From: Paenibacillus sp. JZ16
GTDB lineage: Bacteria > Bacillota > Bacilli > Paenibacillales > Paenibacillaceae
Reading direction: 5' to 3'
Length of the DNA: 64,000 nucleotides
Assembly: GCF_015326965.1 (NCBI RefSeq)
Contig: NZ_CP017659.1
Location: forward strand, 6,142,001 to 6,206,000
Part shown: positions 24,995 through 33,226 of the stretch, piece by piece
Position numbering within the stretch: position 1 is the stretch's first letter
Layout: the number at the start of each line of letters is the position of its first letter
Notes under the pieces: generated by a model
The model's input: only the letters and a program-made list of their open reading frames with translations
Database searches by the model: none
What the model was told of the DNA's origin: nothing
Position numbers and translations under genes: made by a program

Positions 24995-26089
24995 ATGAAA
25001 GTCATGACAATCTTGGGTACGAGGCCCGAAATTATCCGATTAAGCTTGATCATTCCTCTATTAGACCAGTATGCAACGAGGCATGTGCTCGTGCATACAG
25101 GGCAAAATTTCACGAATACCTTAAGCGGGGTGTTCTTCTCGGAGATGGGACTCCGCAGTCCGGATTACGTCCTTCAGGACCGTCAGGCAACGCTCGGAGG
25201 CCAGCTGTCGGTCATGTTCAGCCGTATGGAAGAAATCTTGGAGCAGGAGAAGCCCGATACCGTTCTGCTGCTAGGCGATACAAACAGCGCGCTTTGCGCT
25301 GTGCTGGCTGAGCGTCTGGGGTATCCCGTGGTGCATATGGAAGCGGGGAACCGCTGCTTTGATCTTGATGTGCCTGAAGAGAAGAACCGCAAAGTCATTG
25401 ATGCGGTATCCTCTATCAACATGCCTTATACGAACTATAGCAAGAATCATCTGCTTCGCGAGGGTGTGCCGAGTCAGCGTATCGTTCTGACAGGGAACCC
25501 GATCTATGAAGTCATGAAACATTATGAAACTCAGGTCAATCAAAGCCGGATCATGGAGCAGCTGTCCTTGTCGCCTCAGCAATATTTTCTGGTCACGATA
25601 CACCGCTCCGAGAATGTGGATCGACCTGAGAATTTAAAGGAAATTTTAAATGGGTTAAACGCGGTTGCGGAAACGTTCGGACACCGGCTCATATGCAGCC
25701 TTCATCCCCGGACGGCTTCGCGCCTTGAAGGGGCGAAGGAGGTTAGTCTCCATCCGCTCATTGAATTCCACGAGCCGTTTGGCTTTTTTGATTTTGTGAG
25801 GCTCGAGAAGGATGCTCTCTGTGCCATCACCGACAGCGGCACGGTACAAGAGGAATGCTGCATCATGCACGTACCCACAGTAACGGTTCGGCGGACGACG
25901 GAGCGACCGGAAACTGTGGATTGCGGAAGTAACATCGTATCCGGCTTGAGTGCCGACCGGATCCATGGAGCGGTCAAATTGATGACTCAATTGAGTCGCG
26001 ACTGGAAGTGCCCGGACGGATACTTGGCGGACAATGTGTCGCGTACCGTCGTAAAATATGTGCTTGGAGGGAAAGTGAATGTTCACTAA
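24995..26089 (+). CDS. UDP-GlcNAc 2-epimerase-family enzyme (WecB/CapG-like)
   Basis: The 364-residue enzyme has the non-hydrolysing 2-epimerase signatures MTILGTRPEIIRLSLIIP, HTGQNF, MEAGNRCFDLDVPEEKNR, TIHRSENVDRPENL and ITDSGTVQEE. It could epimerise UDP-GlcNAc to UDP-ManNAc. Because it precedes a 4,6-dehydratase and a reductase, it more probably does the last 2-epimerisation in an L-FucNAc or L-QuiNAc pathway (CapG/WbvD role). That is inference from order. ATG 24995 follows AGGGAG. It overlaps the next gene by 11 bases. Confidence 0.88.
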   Translation: MKVMTILGTRPEIIRLSLIIPLLDQYATRHVLVHTGQNFTNTLSGVFFSEMGLRSPDYVLQDRQATLGGQLSVMFSRMEEILEQEKPDTVLLLGDTNSALCAVLAERLGYPVVHMEAGNRCFDLDVPEEKNRKVIDAVSSINMPYTNYSKNHLLREGVPSQRIVLTGNPIYEVMKHYETQVNQSRIMEQLSLSPQQYFLVTIHRSENVDRPENLKEILNGLNAVAETFGHRLICSLHPRTASRLEGAKEVSLHPLIEFHEPFGFFDFVRLEKDALCAITDSGTVQEECCIMHVPTVTVRRTTERPETVDCGSNIVSGLSADRIHGAVKLMTQLSRDWKCPDGYLADNVSRTVVKYVLGGKVNVH

Positions 26090-27065
26090 TCAACGGATTT
26101 TGGTGACTGGCGGCACAGGCTCTTGGGGACATGAACTGATCAGCCAGCTACTGCCGCTAAATCCTAAGCAGGTCATCGTCTATTCCAGAAGCGAGGCTAC
26201 GCAAGTGGCCATGGACCGTGAGTTTGAAGATCCGAGACTCACTTTCCGAATTGGGGACATCCGCGACAAGGAAGCTCTTACGGCAGCCTGCCAGGATGTC
26301 GATTACGTCTTTCATCTTGCGGCGCTGAAACATGTGCCTGTATGTGAGGAGCATCCCTATGAAGCTCTGAAAACCAATGTAGTAGGCACGCAGCATGTCA
26401 TTGAAGCAGCCATTGAAAACCAAGTGAAAAAAGTGATATATATTTCAACGGATAAAGCTGCAAATCCATCCAACTTTTACGGCATGACCAAGGCGATTGG
26501 CGAAAAGCTGATTGTATATGCTAATCTGTTGAGTAATCACACCAAATTCGTTTGCGTGCGGGGCGGCAATGTTCTCGGAACGAACGGGAGCGTCGTTCAT
26601 GTATTCAAGAATCAGATTCGGCAAAAGGGACAGATCAGCATCACCGATCACAACATGACCCGTTTCTTCCTGACCTTGAAGGACGCAATCTCCTTGCTCT
26701 TCAAAGCGTCGATTGAAAGCATAGGCGGCGAAATCTTCGTTATGACGATGCCGACCTGCCGCATCGTGGATTTGGCGGAAGTGCTTATAGAGGCTTCCGG
26801 GCGAAACGACGTCACAGTGGTTGAAACCGGAATTCGACCGGGAGAGAAGATCCATGAAATACTCATGAGTGATTTTGAAAGCCAGACAACCGTTGTTTAC
26901 GACGACGAATATTTGGTCATATTACCAACTTTAGATATTCCTGATCTGAAGGAACGGTATCAACACCTGCCCAAAGTGTCTTTCAACAGCTTCAGCTCGG
27001 AGCATCAATTGATGACGAAGGTCGAAATACGGGATATTCTGCGCCGCGGAGGATTCTTGCCATGA
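26079..27065 (+). CDS. UDP-GlcNAc 4,6-dehydratase (CapE/WbjB-like, inverting type)
   Basis: A 328-residue extended SDR enzyme: NAD-binding RILVTGGTGSWGHELISQLL, VFHLAALKHVPVCEEHPYEA, STDKAANPSNFYGMTKAIGE with the Y-x3-K pair, and RGGNVLGTNGSVVHVF. The HVPVCE region and length match CapE, WbjB and FnlA, which convert UDP-GlcNAc to a 6-deoxy-4-keto sugar with C5 inversion. ATG 26079 follows GGAGG. It overlaps the 2-epimerase and, by ATGA, the reductase, so the three are co-translated. Confidence 0.85.
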   Translation: MFTNQRILVTGGTGSWGHELISQLLPLNPKQVIVYSRSEATQVAMDREFEDPRLTFRIGDIRDKEALTAACQDVDYVFHLAALKHVPVCEEHPYEALKTNVVGTQHVIEAAIENQVKKVIYISTDKAANPSNFYGMTKAIGEKLIVYANLLSNHTKFVCVRGGNVLGTNGSVVHVFKNQIRQKGQISITDHNMTRFFLTLKDAISLLFKASIESIGGEIFVMTMPTCRIVDLAEVLIEASGRNDVTVVETGIRPGEKIHEILMSDFESQTTVVYDDEYLVILPTLDIPDLKERYQHLPKVSFNSFSSEHQLMTKVEIRDILRRGGFLP

Positions 27066-27889
27066 AGATGCTCATTCTCGGGGGAAATGGCATGGCGGGA
27101 CATATGCTTGTACAGTACTTTCAGTTATCCGGCAAGCATCATGTCTTTTATACGACCCGGGACAGAAGCGATTCACAAGGCCTGGTGCTCGATGTAACCG
27201 ATATGAGTGCTGTAGAGCATATCGTGAAGGCGGTTGGGCCCGATATCATCATCAACGCCGTAGGCGTCTTGAATCAACGAGCTGAGGAAGACAAGATAAA
27301 CGCGTATCATATCAACGGTTTTTTACCTCATCGGTTGCGATATTTAGCGAATAGCATTTCAGCCAGACTTATTCATATCAGCACGGATTGCGTGTTTCTG
27401 GGGACCAAGGGAGGCTATCGGGAAGATGATCTTCCCGATGGTGTGACTTCCTATGCGGTAACCAAAGCGCTGGGCGAGGTCCAAGACCCGGATCACTTGA
27501 CGATTCGAACCTCGATCATCGGACCAGAAATTCGGCAGAGCGGAATCGGCCTGTTTAACTGGTTTATGAAGCAGCGAGGCGAGGTTTCCGGCTACCGGGC
27601 TGTGCTATGGAACGGTGTTACAACGCTGGAGCTTGCCAAAGCGATCGAATTCTTCATGAACAAGGACGTGGGGGGGCTCATCCATCTCGGACATCCGAAT
27701 CCGGTAAGCAAATATGAGTTGCTGCTGTTGTTCAAGGACATATGGGGGAAACACGATGTGGTTGTGGTCCCGACCGACGAGTTTGTTCAGGATCGGACGC
27801 TGCGCAGCACGCGACTCGATGCAACCTATCCATTTCCGGATTATGCTCAAATGTTAAAGGAGATGTATGAATGGCAGCAGAAACATTAA
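27062..27889 (+). CDS. RmlD-like 4-keto-sugar reductase
   Basis: The 275-residue SDR has KMLILGGNGMAGHMLVQYF for NAD(P)H, IINAVGVLNQRAEEDK, HISTDCVFLGTKGGYREDD and the catalytic SYAVTKALGE (Y-x3-K), the pattern of dTDP-4-dehydrorhamnose reductases. Directly behind a CapE-like dehydratase and a 2-epimerase, it resembles WbvR of the UDP-L-QuiNAc pathway more than CapF of the L-FucNAc pathway, since CapF is longer. A dTDP-rhamnose role with the nucleotidyltransferase at 18019 is an alternative. ATG 27062 overlaps the upstream stop by ATGA. Confidence 0.82.
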   Translation: MKMLILGGNGMAGHMLVQYFQLSGKHHVFYTTRDRSDSQGLVLDVTDMSAVEHIVKAVGPDIIINAVGVLNQRAEEDKINAYHINGFLPHRLRYLANSISARLIHISTDCVFLGTKGGYREDDLPDGVTSYAVTKALGEVQDPDHLTIRTSIIGPEIRQSGIGLFNWFMKQRGEVSGYRAVLWNGVTTLELAKAIEFFMNKDVGGLIHLGHPNPVSKYELLLLFKDIWGKHDVVVVPTDEFVQDRTLRSTRLDATYPFPDYAQMLKEMYEWQQKH

Positions 27890-28830
27890 CAAACAAAAAA
27901 CTGCTGATCACAGGAGCCACAGGTTTTACCGGCTTACATGCTTGTGCTTATTTCGTCCGGCAGGGCTGTACGGTCGTTGCTGCCGGTCGAAATAAGAAAA
28001 CGCTGGATTCGATACAAGGCGTCATTTCCGCCGAGTGTCACCTGGAGGATCGTGAACAGGTGAATGACCTTATTCGAAATAACCTTCCCGATTATATTTT
28101 ACATTTAGCCGGAAAAAATTCAGCATCGGAGTCGTGGAAGCATCCTGCTTCATATATGGAGAGTAATGTTATGGGTACCATCTATCTGCTTGAGGCTGTT
28201 CGGCAGCACTGTCCGGAGAGTCGCATGGTGATGGTTGGGTCCAGACTAAGCGTAGATCCCGCAAAAGGCGCGGCCGCCGTTCCTCATCCATACAGCCTTA
28301 GCAAAACCTTTGCCAGTTGGTCCGCAGCGGCCTGGCACAGCATGTTTAACCAGCATATCGTCCTTGCTGAGCCGTCCAATCTGATTGGCCCTGGAGAATC
28401 GACAGGATTCTGCACGCTGCTTGCCCGGTATATTGCAGGCTGTGAAGCGGGTAGGGGCCTGCCGCTATTCCGTATCAGTTCCCGATTCGAATCCAGGGAC
28501 TTTCTGGACGTTCGGGATGCGGTAGCTGCATACGGCGTACTTCTGAAGAGCGGGTCTTCCGGCATGACGTATCCCATCGATTCGGGGAAAGAGCATACGC
28601 TTGGAGAGCTGGCTGAGCGCTTACTGAAGGAGACCGGGACGGCGGTGCCCATCGATTGGGGACCTGAATCCGCCTCGCTTTCGTTGGATTCGTTAAATAA
28701 GGGGACCGGGGGGCAGCAAGGGGCCGGGCTCCTCAAAGCGCTGGGATGGAGCCCGCAATACGTCCTGGAGCAATCGCTTGCCGATATTATGGATGACGCC
28801 AGAATACAGGTGCAGTCCTCCACTTCATAA
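27871..28830 (+). CDS. NAD-dependent epimerase/dehydratase (extended SDR)
   Basis: The 319-residue enzyme has LLITGATGFTGLHACAYF (G-x2-G-x2-G), ILHLAGKNSASESWKHPASY, and the catalytic pair in HPYSLSKTFASW. The DYILHLAGKNS-type region and sugar-binding RFESRDFLDVRDAV resemble the GDP-4-keto-6-deoxymannose reductase/GDP-mannose dehydratase branch of SDRs. The exact nucleotide sugar cannot be assigned. ATG 27871 has AAAGGAG eight bases upstream and overlaps the previous gene by 19 bases. It ends the glycan cluster, before a terminator. Confidence 0.78.
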   Translation: MAAETLTNKKLLITGATGFTGLHACAYFVRQGCTVVAAGRNKKTLDSIQGVISAECHLEDREQVNDLIRNNLPDYILHLAGKNSASESWKHPASYMESNVMGTIYLLEAVRQHCPESRMVMVGSRLSVDPAKGAAAVPHPYSLSKTFASWSAAAWHSMFNQHIVLAEPSNLIGPGESTGFCTLLARYIAGCEAGRGLPLFRISSRFESRDFLDVRDAVAAYGVLLKSGSSGMTYPIDSGKEHTLGELAERLLKETGTAVPIDWGPESASLSLDSLNKGTGGQQGAGLLKALGWSPQYVLEQSLADIMDDARIQVQSSTS

Positions 28831-28842
28831 GTAAATTGAAAT

Positions 28843-28884
28843 AAAACGCCGATGGATGCTCGTGATCTAATCGGTGTTTTTTTG
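28843..28884 (+). terminator. Terminator closing the glycosylation cluster
   Basis: AAACGCCGAT pairs with ATCGGTGTTT across a 16-base loop, followed by T residues. Confidence 0.75.
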
Positions 28885-28961
28885 TCCATAAAATTAGGCT
28901 TGATCATCAGTAATCTTCCATGTTAAAACCTTTCAGCATACCACTTCTGCCGCAAGGTCAT

Positions 28962-28989
28962 CCTATACGATGTTAATACACTCATTATA
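28962..28989 (+). promoter_or_regulatory. Candidate forespore (SigG/SigF-like) promoter of the YhcN-type gene
   Basis: CATTATA (28983-28989) matches the CATnnTA -10 of forespore sigma factors; CCTATA lies 15 bases upstream as a partial -35. YhcN of Bacillus subtilis is forespore-expressed, which agrees. Confidence 0.4.
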
Positions 28990-29006
28990 GAGATGGAGGA
29001 TGAATC

Positions 29007-30047
29007 ATGATTAAATCCAAGGCCCTCAACCTGACCGTCTCCACGGCATTGCTGCTGAGTATGGCTGCAGTAGCAGGATGCGGTAACGCCAACGACGGCA
29101 ACACGACACGTACGAACAATGTGGACAGTGGCCGTATCGGTGTGAATTCCGTACGGAACAACCAGAACGTCCGCAGCACGCAGCAGCATGACCTGACCAA
29201 CCTGAAATACAGCAAAACGCTGTCGAAGAAAGTTTCGGATATCAGTGGTTTAGGTACAGCGCATGTATTCGTGACGAACCGCAATGCGTATGTATCGCTG
29301 TCCCGGGATGGCATGAACACGAATAACATCAACGGTCGTGTGACAGGTATGAGCACTGGAGCTAATCGTGCCACTGACCGTACGCTGACGGGCACGAACA
29401 CCACGAATGTCAGAAACCGTACCTTCGGTACCTCAGGTACAGGCAGCGTCGGTCTCCTGCAAGGAATGGCAAACGACACAAGACGTGCTGTGGACAATAC
29501 GACAGGTCTTGGAACAGGTTTAGGCCGTAATGCCGATAACCGCGGCTTCGGTGTAAATGGAACGACAACCAATGGCGGATTTGGCGGCAGCAATTATAAT
29601 ACGTTAAACGGAACACGCACGAATGGACTGATGGGTACTAACGGAACGAACGGTACGACAAATGACACTCATATGGGAACAGGCATCAATGGCGTTCCTT
29701 ATGGCACTTACAACAACAATAATATGGGCATCATGAGCAACAATCGTGAAGAGGTTCCTCAACATGTACGTCAGGAGATTACGAGCAAAATTCGCAAGAC
29801 CGCTCCGCATATCAGTCAAGTATATGTTTCCACGGATGAGGATTTTTATCAGCATGCCAATCGTTTTGGAACTGACGGTAATGCAGCGAACACGGTTGGA
29901 ACGCTTACGCGCGATTTCGGCACATGGATTAACCGTGTGTTCCCACTGAACCTTGGCGGTCGTGACGGCATGAACGATACCCGCGGCAACCTGATGAAGA
30001 ATGATACGGATGACGGTTGGTTTGGCGGTAATCGGAACAGCCGGTAA
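29007..30047 (+). CDS. YhcN/YlaJ-family sporulation lipoprotein with Asn/Gly/Thr-rich insert
   Basis: The 346-residue protein has a lipobox, SMAAVAGCG, with Cys25 as the modified residue, and then a low-complexity polar stretch. Two conserved segments typical of YhcN/YlaJ are split by a long insert: TLSKKVSDISGLGTAHVFVTNRNA at about residues 70-95, and QHVRQEITSKIRKTAPHI followed by VYVSTDEDF at about 250-285. The insert (100-245) is a chain of N, G, T and R. The family sits in the inner spore membrane and influences germination or outgrowth. ATG 29007 follows GGAGG. The gene stands alone behind a candidate forespore promoter. Confidence 0.85.
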   Translation: MIKSKALNLTVSTALLLSMAAVAGCGNANDGNTTRTNNVDSGRIGVNSVRNNQNVRSTQQHDLTNLKYSKTLSKKVSDISGLGTAHVFVTNRNAYVSLSRDGMNTNNINGRVTGMSTGANRATDRTLTGTNTTNVRNRTFGTSGTGSVGLLQGMANDTRRAVDNTTGLGTGLGRNADNRGFGVNGTTTNGGFGGSNYNTLNGTRTNGLMGTNGTNGTTNDTHMGTGINGVPYGTYNNNNMGIMSNNREEVPQHVRQEITSKIRKTAPHISQVYVSTDEDFYQHANRFGTDGNAANTVGTLTRDFGTWINRVFPLNLGGRDGMNDTRGNLMKNDTDDGWFGGNRNSR

Positions 30048-30057
30048 AACTTCTATA

Positions 30058-30114
30058 CCAAAAGGAGCTGCTCTTTAGGAATGAAATCATCCCTAAAAAG
30101 GCAGCTCCTTTGCT
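30058..30114. terminator. Hairpin between convergent yhcN-type gene and nagA
   Basis: AAAGGAGCTGC pairs with GCAGCTCCTTT, with an inner TTTAGG/CCTAAA pair. Flanking T or A runs are short, but its place between convergent genes suits a shared terminator. Confidence 0.65.
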
Positions 30115-30144
30115 ATGTCTGCTATAAGTAATAATCAATCAGGA

Positions 30145-31332
30145 TTAATGTTTGCGTTGTCCTTGAATCCAGACGCCTTGAAGCTCCAGATCACTTGAAA
30201 GCATCAGCACATCGGCAAGCTTGCCGGCTTCAAGAGAGCCTGTAAGATCTGCGATGCCGATCTTTGCGGCGGGATTGAGACTTCCAACGAGGGAAGCCTG
30301 CTCAATGCTTAACCCAACCTCTCGGACCAACAGCTGAAAGCCCTTGATCATCGTCAGTGTACTGCCAGCCAGGCTGTCTCGGTTGCTCTTGAGCGTGGCG
30401 ATGCCGTTCTCGACAACAACCGGCAGGTCACCAATCGTATATTCGCCGTCAGCCATACCGGTAGCGGACATCGCGTCGGTAATCAGAATCAGATTTCCGT
30501 CTTGCTTCATGCGGGCCAGAATCCGAATGGCTGCGGGGTGGACATGGATACCGTCAGCGATAATCTCGCAGCTTAAGCGATCATCACTGAGCATCGCGCC
30601 CACCACGCCAGGCTTGCGGTGGTGCAGTCCTGTCATCGCATTGAACGTATGCACGCCATGGCTAAGACCTGCTTCAACGGCGGCTTCGACTTCCTCATAG
30701 GTGGCATCTGTATGCCCCAAGGCGGCTACGATCCCGTGGGTGTTCAGCCAAGAGATAGCCTCTAGTGCTCCCTCTCGCTCGGGTGCGAGCGTCACCTGGC
30801 GGATCAGGCCATGGTAAGTGGATACCCACTCTTCCAGCCAATCGATATTAGCGTGGACGATATGCTCCGGATTTTGTGCGCCGGGCCATTTCGGACTGAT
30901 AAAAGGGCCTTCCAGATGTACGCCCACCAGTCTTGTGTAAGGCATGCCTTGGCTCTGGTAGTCGTTAACTTCTTGCAGCACATGGTCGATGGCTGCCTTA
31001 GGGGCCGTCATCGTGGTAGCAAGCATGGCCGTTGTTCCCTGGGAGCTGTGGAACGACGTGATTTTATCCAGGACATCCTTGGAGGCATCCATGAAATCTT
31101 CACCGTTACCCCCATGTACGTGGATATCAATAAAACCGGGAATAATGTACCCATCCGGTTGATGGATCACTTCCGCTGCGGCCTGCTTCAGATCGGCAGG
31201 GAGTCCGGAAGCATCACCGGCGTAGGAGATGCTCTCACCTTGAATCGCCAGCACGCCGTCTTCGCAGATGCCGTTTGGCGTCAGGACTTGACCATACAGC
31301 AATTGGACAGATTCTTTTCGTTCGCCGCTCAT
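30145..31332 (-). CDS. nagA: N-acetylglucosamine-6-phosphate deacetylase NagA
   Basis: NagA removes the acetyl group from GlcNAc-6-phosphate, giving glucosamine-6-phosphate for NagB. The amidohydrolase motifs are present: PGFIDIHVHGGNGEDFMD (metal-binding His pair), HLEGPF, AALGHTDATYEE, HTFNAMTGLHHR and LITDAMSATG with the catalytic Asp. The product has 395 residues from ATG 31332, which overlaps the nagB stop by ATGA; a longer frame inside nagB is unlikely. It is the last gene of an RpiR-nagB-nagA operon. Its product may feed amino sugars recycled from wall or spore glycans. Confidence 0.94.
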   Translation of the reverse strand: MSGERKESVQLLYGQVLTPNGICEDGVLAIQGESISYAGDASGLPADLKQAAAEVIHQPDGYIIPGFIDIHVHGGNGEDFMDASKDVLDKITSFHSSQGTTAMLATTMTAPKAAIDHVLQEVNDYQSQGMPYTRLVGVHLEGPFISPKWPGAQNPEHIVHANIDWLEEWVSTYHGLIRQVTLAPEREGALEAISWLNTHGIVAALGHTDATYEEVEAAVEAGLSHGVHTFNAMTGLHHRKPGVVGAMLSDDRLSCEIIADGIHVHPAAIRILARMKQDGNLILITDAMSATGMADGEYTIGDLPVVVENGIATLKSNRDSLAGSTLTMIKGFQLLVREVGLSIEQASLVGSLNPAAKIGIADLTGSLEAGKLADVLMLSSDLELQGVWIQGQRKH

Positions 31333-32057
31333 ACCAGCAGTCTCCCCGCACCTTGATCCAAAAGGACAACCACGTTCGGATGACATTGAAGCAGCGATGC
31401 CGGACATTGTGTGGTAATCGGTCCTTGCAATGCACGGTGAACAATTTCCGCTTTATCCTCACCACGGACGAGGAGAAGGATTTGCCGGGCTTTCAAGATC
31501 GTGGCAACGCCCATCGTAATCGCATGGGTTGGAACATCATCCAGGGTAGGGAAGAATCTTGCATTGGCGTTGCGTGTTTTCTCTTGCAGCTCAACCACAT
31601 GCGTACCCCCACTCAAGGCTTCACCAGGTTCGTTAAAACCGATGTGTCCGTTATGTCCAAGGCCGAGAAGCTGGAGATCAACCGGGCCGAATTCTTCCAA
31701 CATTTTATCGTAATTCAGGCATTCTGCTTTCGCATCGGCAGCATTTCCGTTCGGCACATGGGTCCGTTCGATCTGGATGTCCACATGATTGAAGAACTTC
31801 TCATTCATGAAAGTGCGGTAGCTCTCGGGATGGTTCTCGGGAAGGCCTACATATTCGTCCAGATTATATGTTGTGGTCTGGGCGAAGCTGACCAGGCCCT
31901 GACGGTTCATTTCAATCAGTTTGGCATAGAGCCCGACCGGTGTGCTTCCTGTAGCCAGTCCCAGCTTAGCGCGCGGATTGGTGTGAAGCAGGCTGGAGAT
32001 CAGGTTGGCACCTGTTTGCACAAATTGCTCTTCATCGCGGAATGTGTAAATATTCAT
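31329..32057 (-). CDS. nagB: Glucosamine-6-phosphate deaminase NagB
   Basis: NagB converts glucosamine-6-phosphate to fructose-6-phosphate and ammonia. The 242-residue length is that of the short Gram-positive type without the allosteric C-terminus. Family signatures include KLGLATGSTPVGLYAKLIE, TTYNLDEYVGLPENHPESY and LGLGHNGHIGFNEPG with the active-site His. ATG 32057 follows GGAGG. It lies between the regulator and nagA, with an ATGA overlap to nagA. Confidence 0.95.
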   Translation of the reverse strand: MNIYTFRDEEQFVQTGANLISSLLHTNPRAKLGLATGSTPVGLYAKLIEMNRQGLVSFAQTTTYNLDEYVGLPENHPESYRTFMNEKFFNHVDIQIERTHVPNGNAADAKAECLNYDKMLEEFGPVDLQLLGLGHNGHIGFNEPGEALSGGTHVVELQEKTRNANARFFPTLDDVPTHAITMGVATILKARQILLLVRGEDKAEIVHRALQGPITTQCPASLLQCHPNVVVLLDQGAGRLLV

Positions 32058-32063
32058 TGGTTA

Positions 32064-32936
32064 TTATCCTCCTCGGCTTTTGCGATAGTTTTGAACATTA
32101 AGATATGATTGCTCCAGACGGGGAACATACGTAGAGAAGTCCCGACTGGCCATACCCATGAACAGGATGTCGATAATGTGAAGCTGAGCGATACGCGAAG
32201 CCATGTCTCCCCGCCGCATTCCTTCCTCTAATGAAGATGAATACAGTGTGATGTCTGCCAGAGCGGAGATGGCGCTGCTTCGGTACGAGGTGATGCTGAT
32301 CGTGAAGGCGCCGGCGTCTTTGGCACAAGTCAACGCATCGATGGTCTCCGGTGTTTCGCCGGAGTATGAAACAGCAACGGCAACATCGCTTGAAGCCAGG
32401 GTAGAGGCTGATGTGATCTGCATATGCGAATCTGCGAAAGCCGTGCAGTTTTTGCCGATCCGGATCAGCTTCTGGTAGAAGTCCTGTGCCACAATGGAAG
32501 AGGTAGCCACTCCGTACAGATCAATGCGCTTCGCGCGGCATAGGGCATCCACGGCACGCTCCAGCTGACCCAGATCGAGCAGCTCTGTCGTATCCCGTAT
32601 CGAAGTCAGATGATTGGATTCAATCGCCTCGACGATGCCGGCAAGCGCGTTGCCGGCAACGATATCCTGATAGCGCGTATTTCCCGTGCGTGAGGCCATT
32701 TCGGCATGAGCGATCTCGGCGGCGAGCTTGAGCTTAAAATCAGGATACCCCTTACACTGAAAGTTCTTACAAAAACGGGTTACGGTGGCAGCGCTGACCT
32801 CACACTGCTCTGCAAGATCTTTAATGCCCATATGCACAATCTCGGATGGAGCTGTCAAAATAAACTCTGCGAGCCGTCGTTCCTGACGGGGCAGACTTTC
32901 CTTTTCGACAGAAATAATATGCAAGATTGGTGTCAT
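32064..32936 (-). CDS. MurR/RpiR-family transcriptional regulator of the nag operon
   Basis: The 290-residue protein has an N-terminal HTH_6 domain (RRLAEFILTAPSEI, then LAEQCEVSAATVTRFCKNF) and a C-terminal SIS domain for phosphosugars (RIDLYGVATSSIVAQDF, AVAVSYSGETPETIDA, ISITSYRSSAIS). Firmicute nagAB is more often run by GntR-type NagR; an RpiR protein placed first in the operon probably senses GlcNAc-6-P, GlcN-6-P or MurNAc-6-P. ATG 32936 is preferred over GTG 32939 because AAGGAGG is then six bases away. The upstream DNA holds two A/T palindromic boxes. Confidence 0.85.
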   Translation of the reverse strand: MTPILHIISVEKESLPRQERRLAEFILTAPSEIVHMGIKDLAEQCEVSAATVTRFCKNFQCKGYPDFKLKLAAEIAHAEMASRTGNTRYQDIVAGNALAGIVEAIESNHLTSIRDTTELLDLGQLERAVDALCRAKRIDLYGVATSSIVAQDFYQKLIRIGKNCTAFADSHMQITSASTLASSDVAVAVSYSGETPETIDALTCAKDAGAFTISITSYRSSAISALADITLYSSSLEEGMRRGDMASRIAQLHIIDILFMGMASRDFSTYVPRLEQSYLNVQNYRKSRGG

Positions 32937-33001
32937 CACAAGCCTCCTTCAAGGTTCCCGGTGAGCTTATTGCTTGGGCATAACAAATGGGATTCCATTT
33001 C

Positions 33002-33048
33002 TGAAAATAATTTTTATAAATATGAAAAAATAAAGAAAATTATTTTTA
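33002..33048 (-). promoter_or_regulatory. Two A/T-rich near-palindromic boxes, candidate RpiR operators
   Basis: TGAAAATAATTTTTA (33002-33016) and AGAAAATTATTTTTA (33034-33048) are similar GAAAATWATTTT boxes 32 bases apart, about 70-110 bases upstream of the regulator start. The spacing of about three helical turns suits paired dimers. Function is inferred. Confidence 0.4.
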
Positions 33049-33136
33049 CACCATCATCATAGACCAACCCTCGAGAGGAAGCAAGGACAAAAATCGCCAA
33101 TACGGGCAAATCGCCCAAATTGTTCGCCTCTTTCGC

Positions 33137-33166
33137 ACCTTCCCCCCTCATCTTACATAAGATGAG
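33137..33166 (+). promoter_or_regulatory. Candidate SigK promoter of gerE overlapping a perfect palindrome
   Basis: GCACC with AC at 33137-33138, 17 bases before CATAAGATG (33156-33164), partly matches the SigK pattern AC...CATAnnnTA. The -10 lies inside the palindrome CTCATCTTA-CA-TAAGATGAG (33147-33166), a possible operator. Confidence 0.4.
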
Positions 33167-33226
33167 TTGACTGTATCCCTTACCCTTGTTAGACCACACA
33201 TACCCGGGCAAGGAGGGGTGACACCA

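Noticed and set aside
13359..28830. Cluster read as a capsule or teichoic acid locus
   Set aside because: No flippase, polymerase or export ABC genes are present, while CgeB-type proteins, a candidate mother-cell promoter and spore genes on both sides favour a spore role. Not fully excluded.
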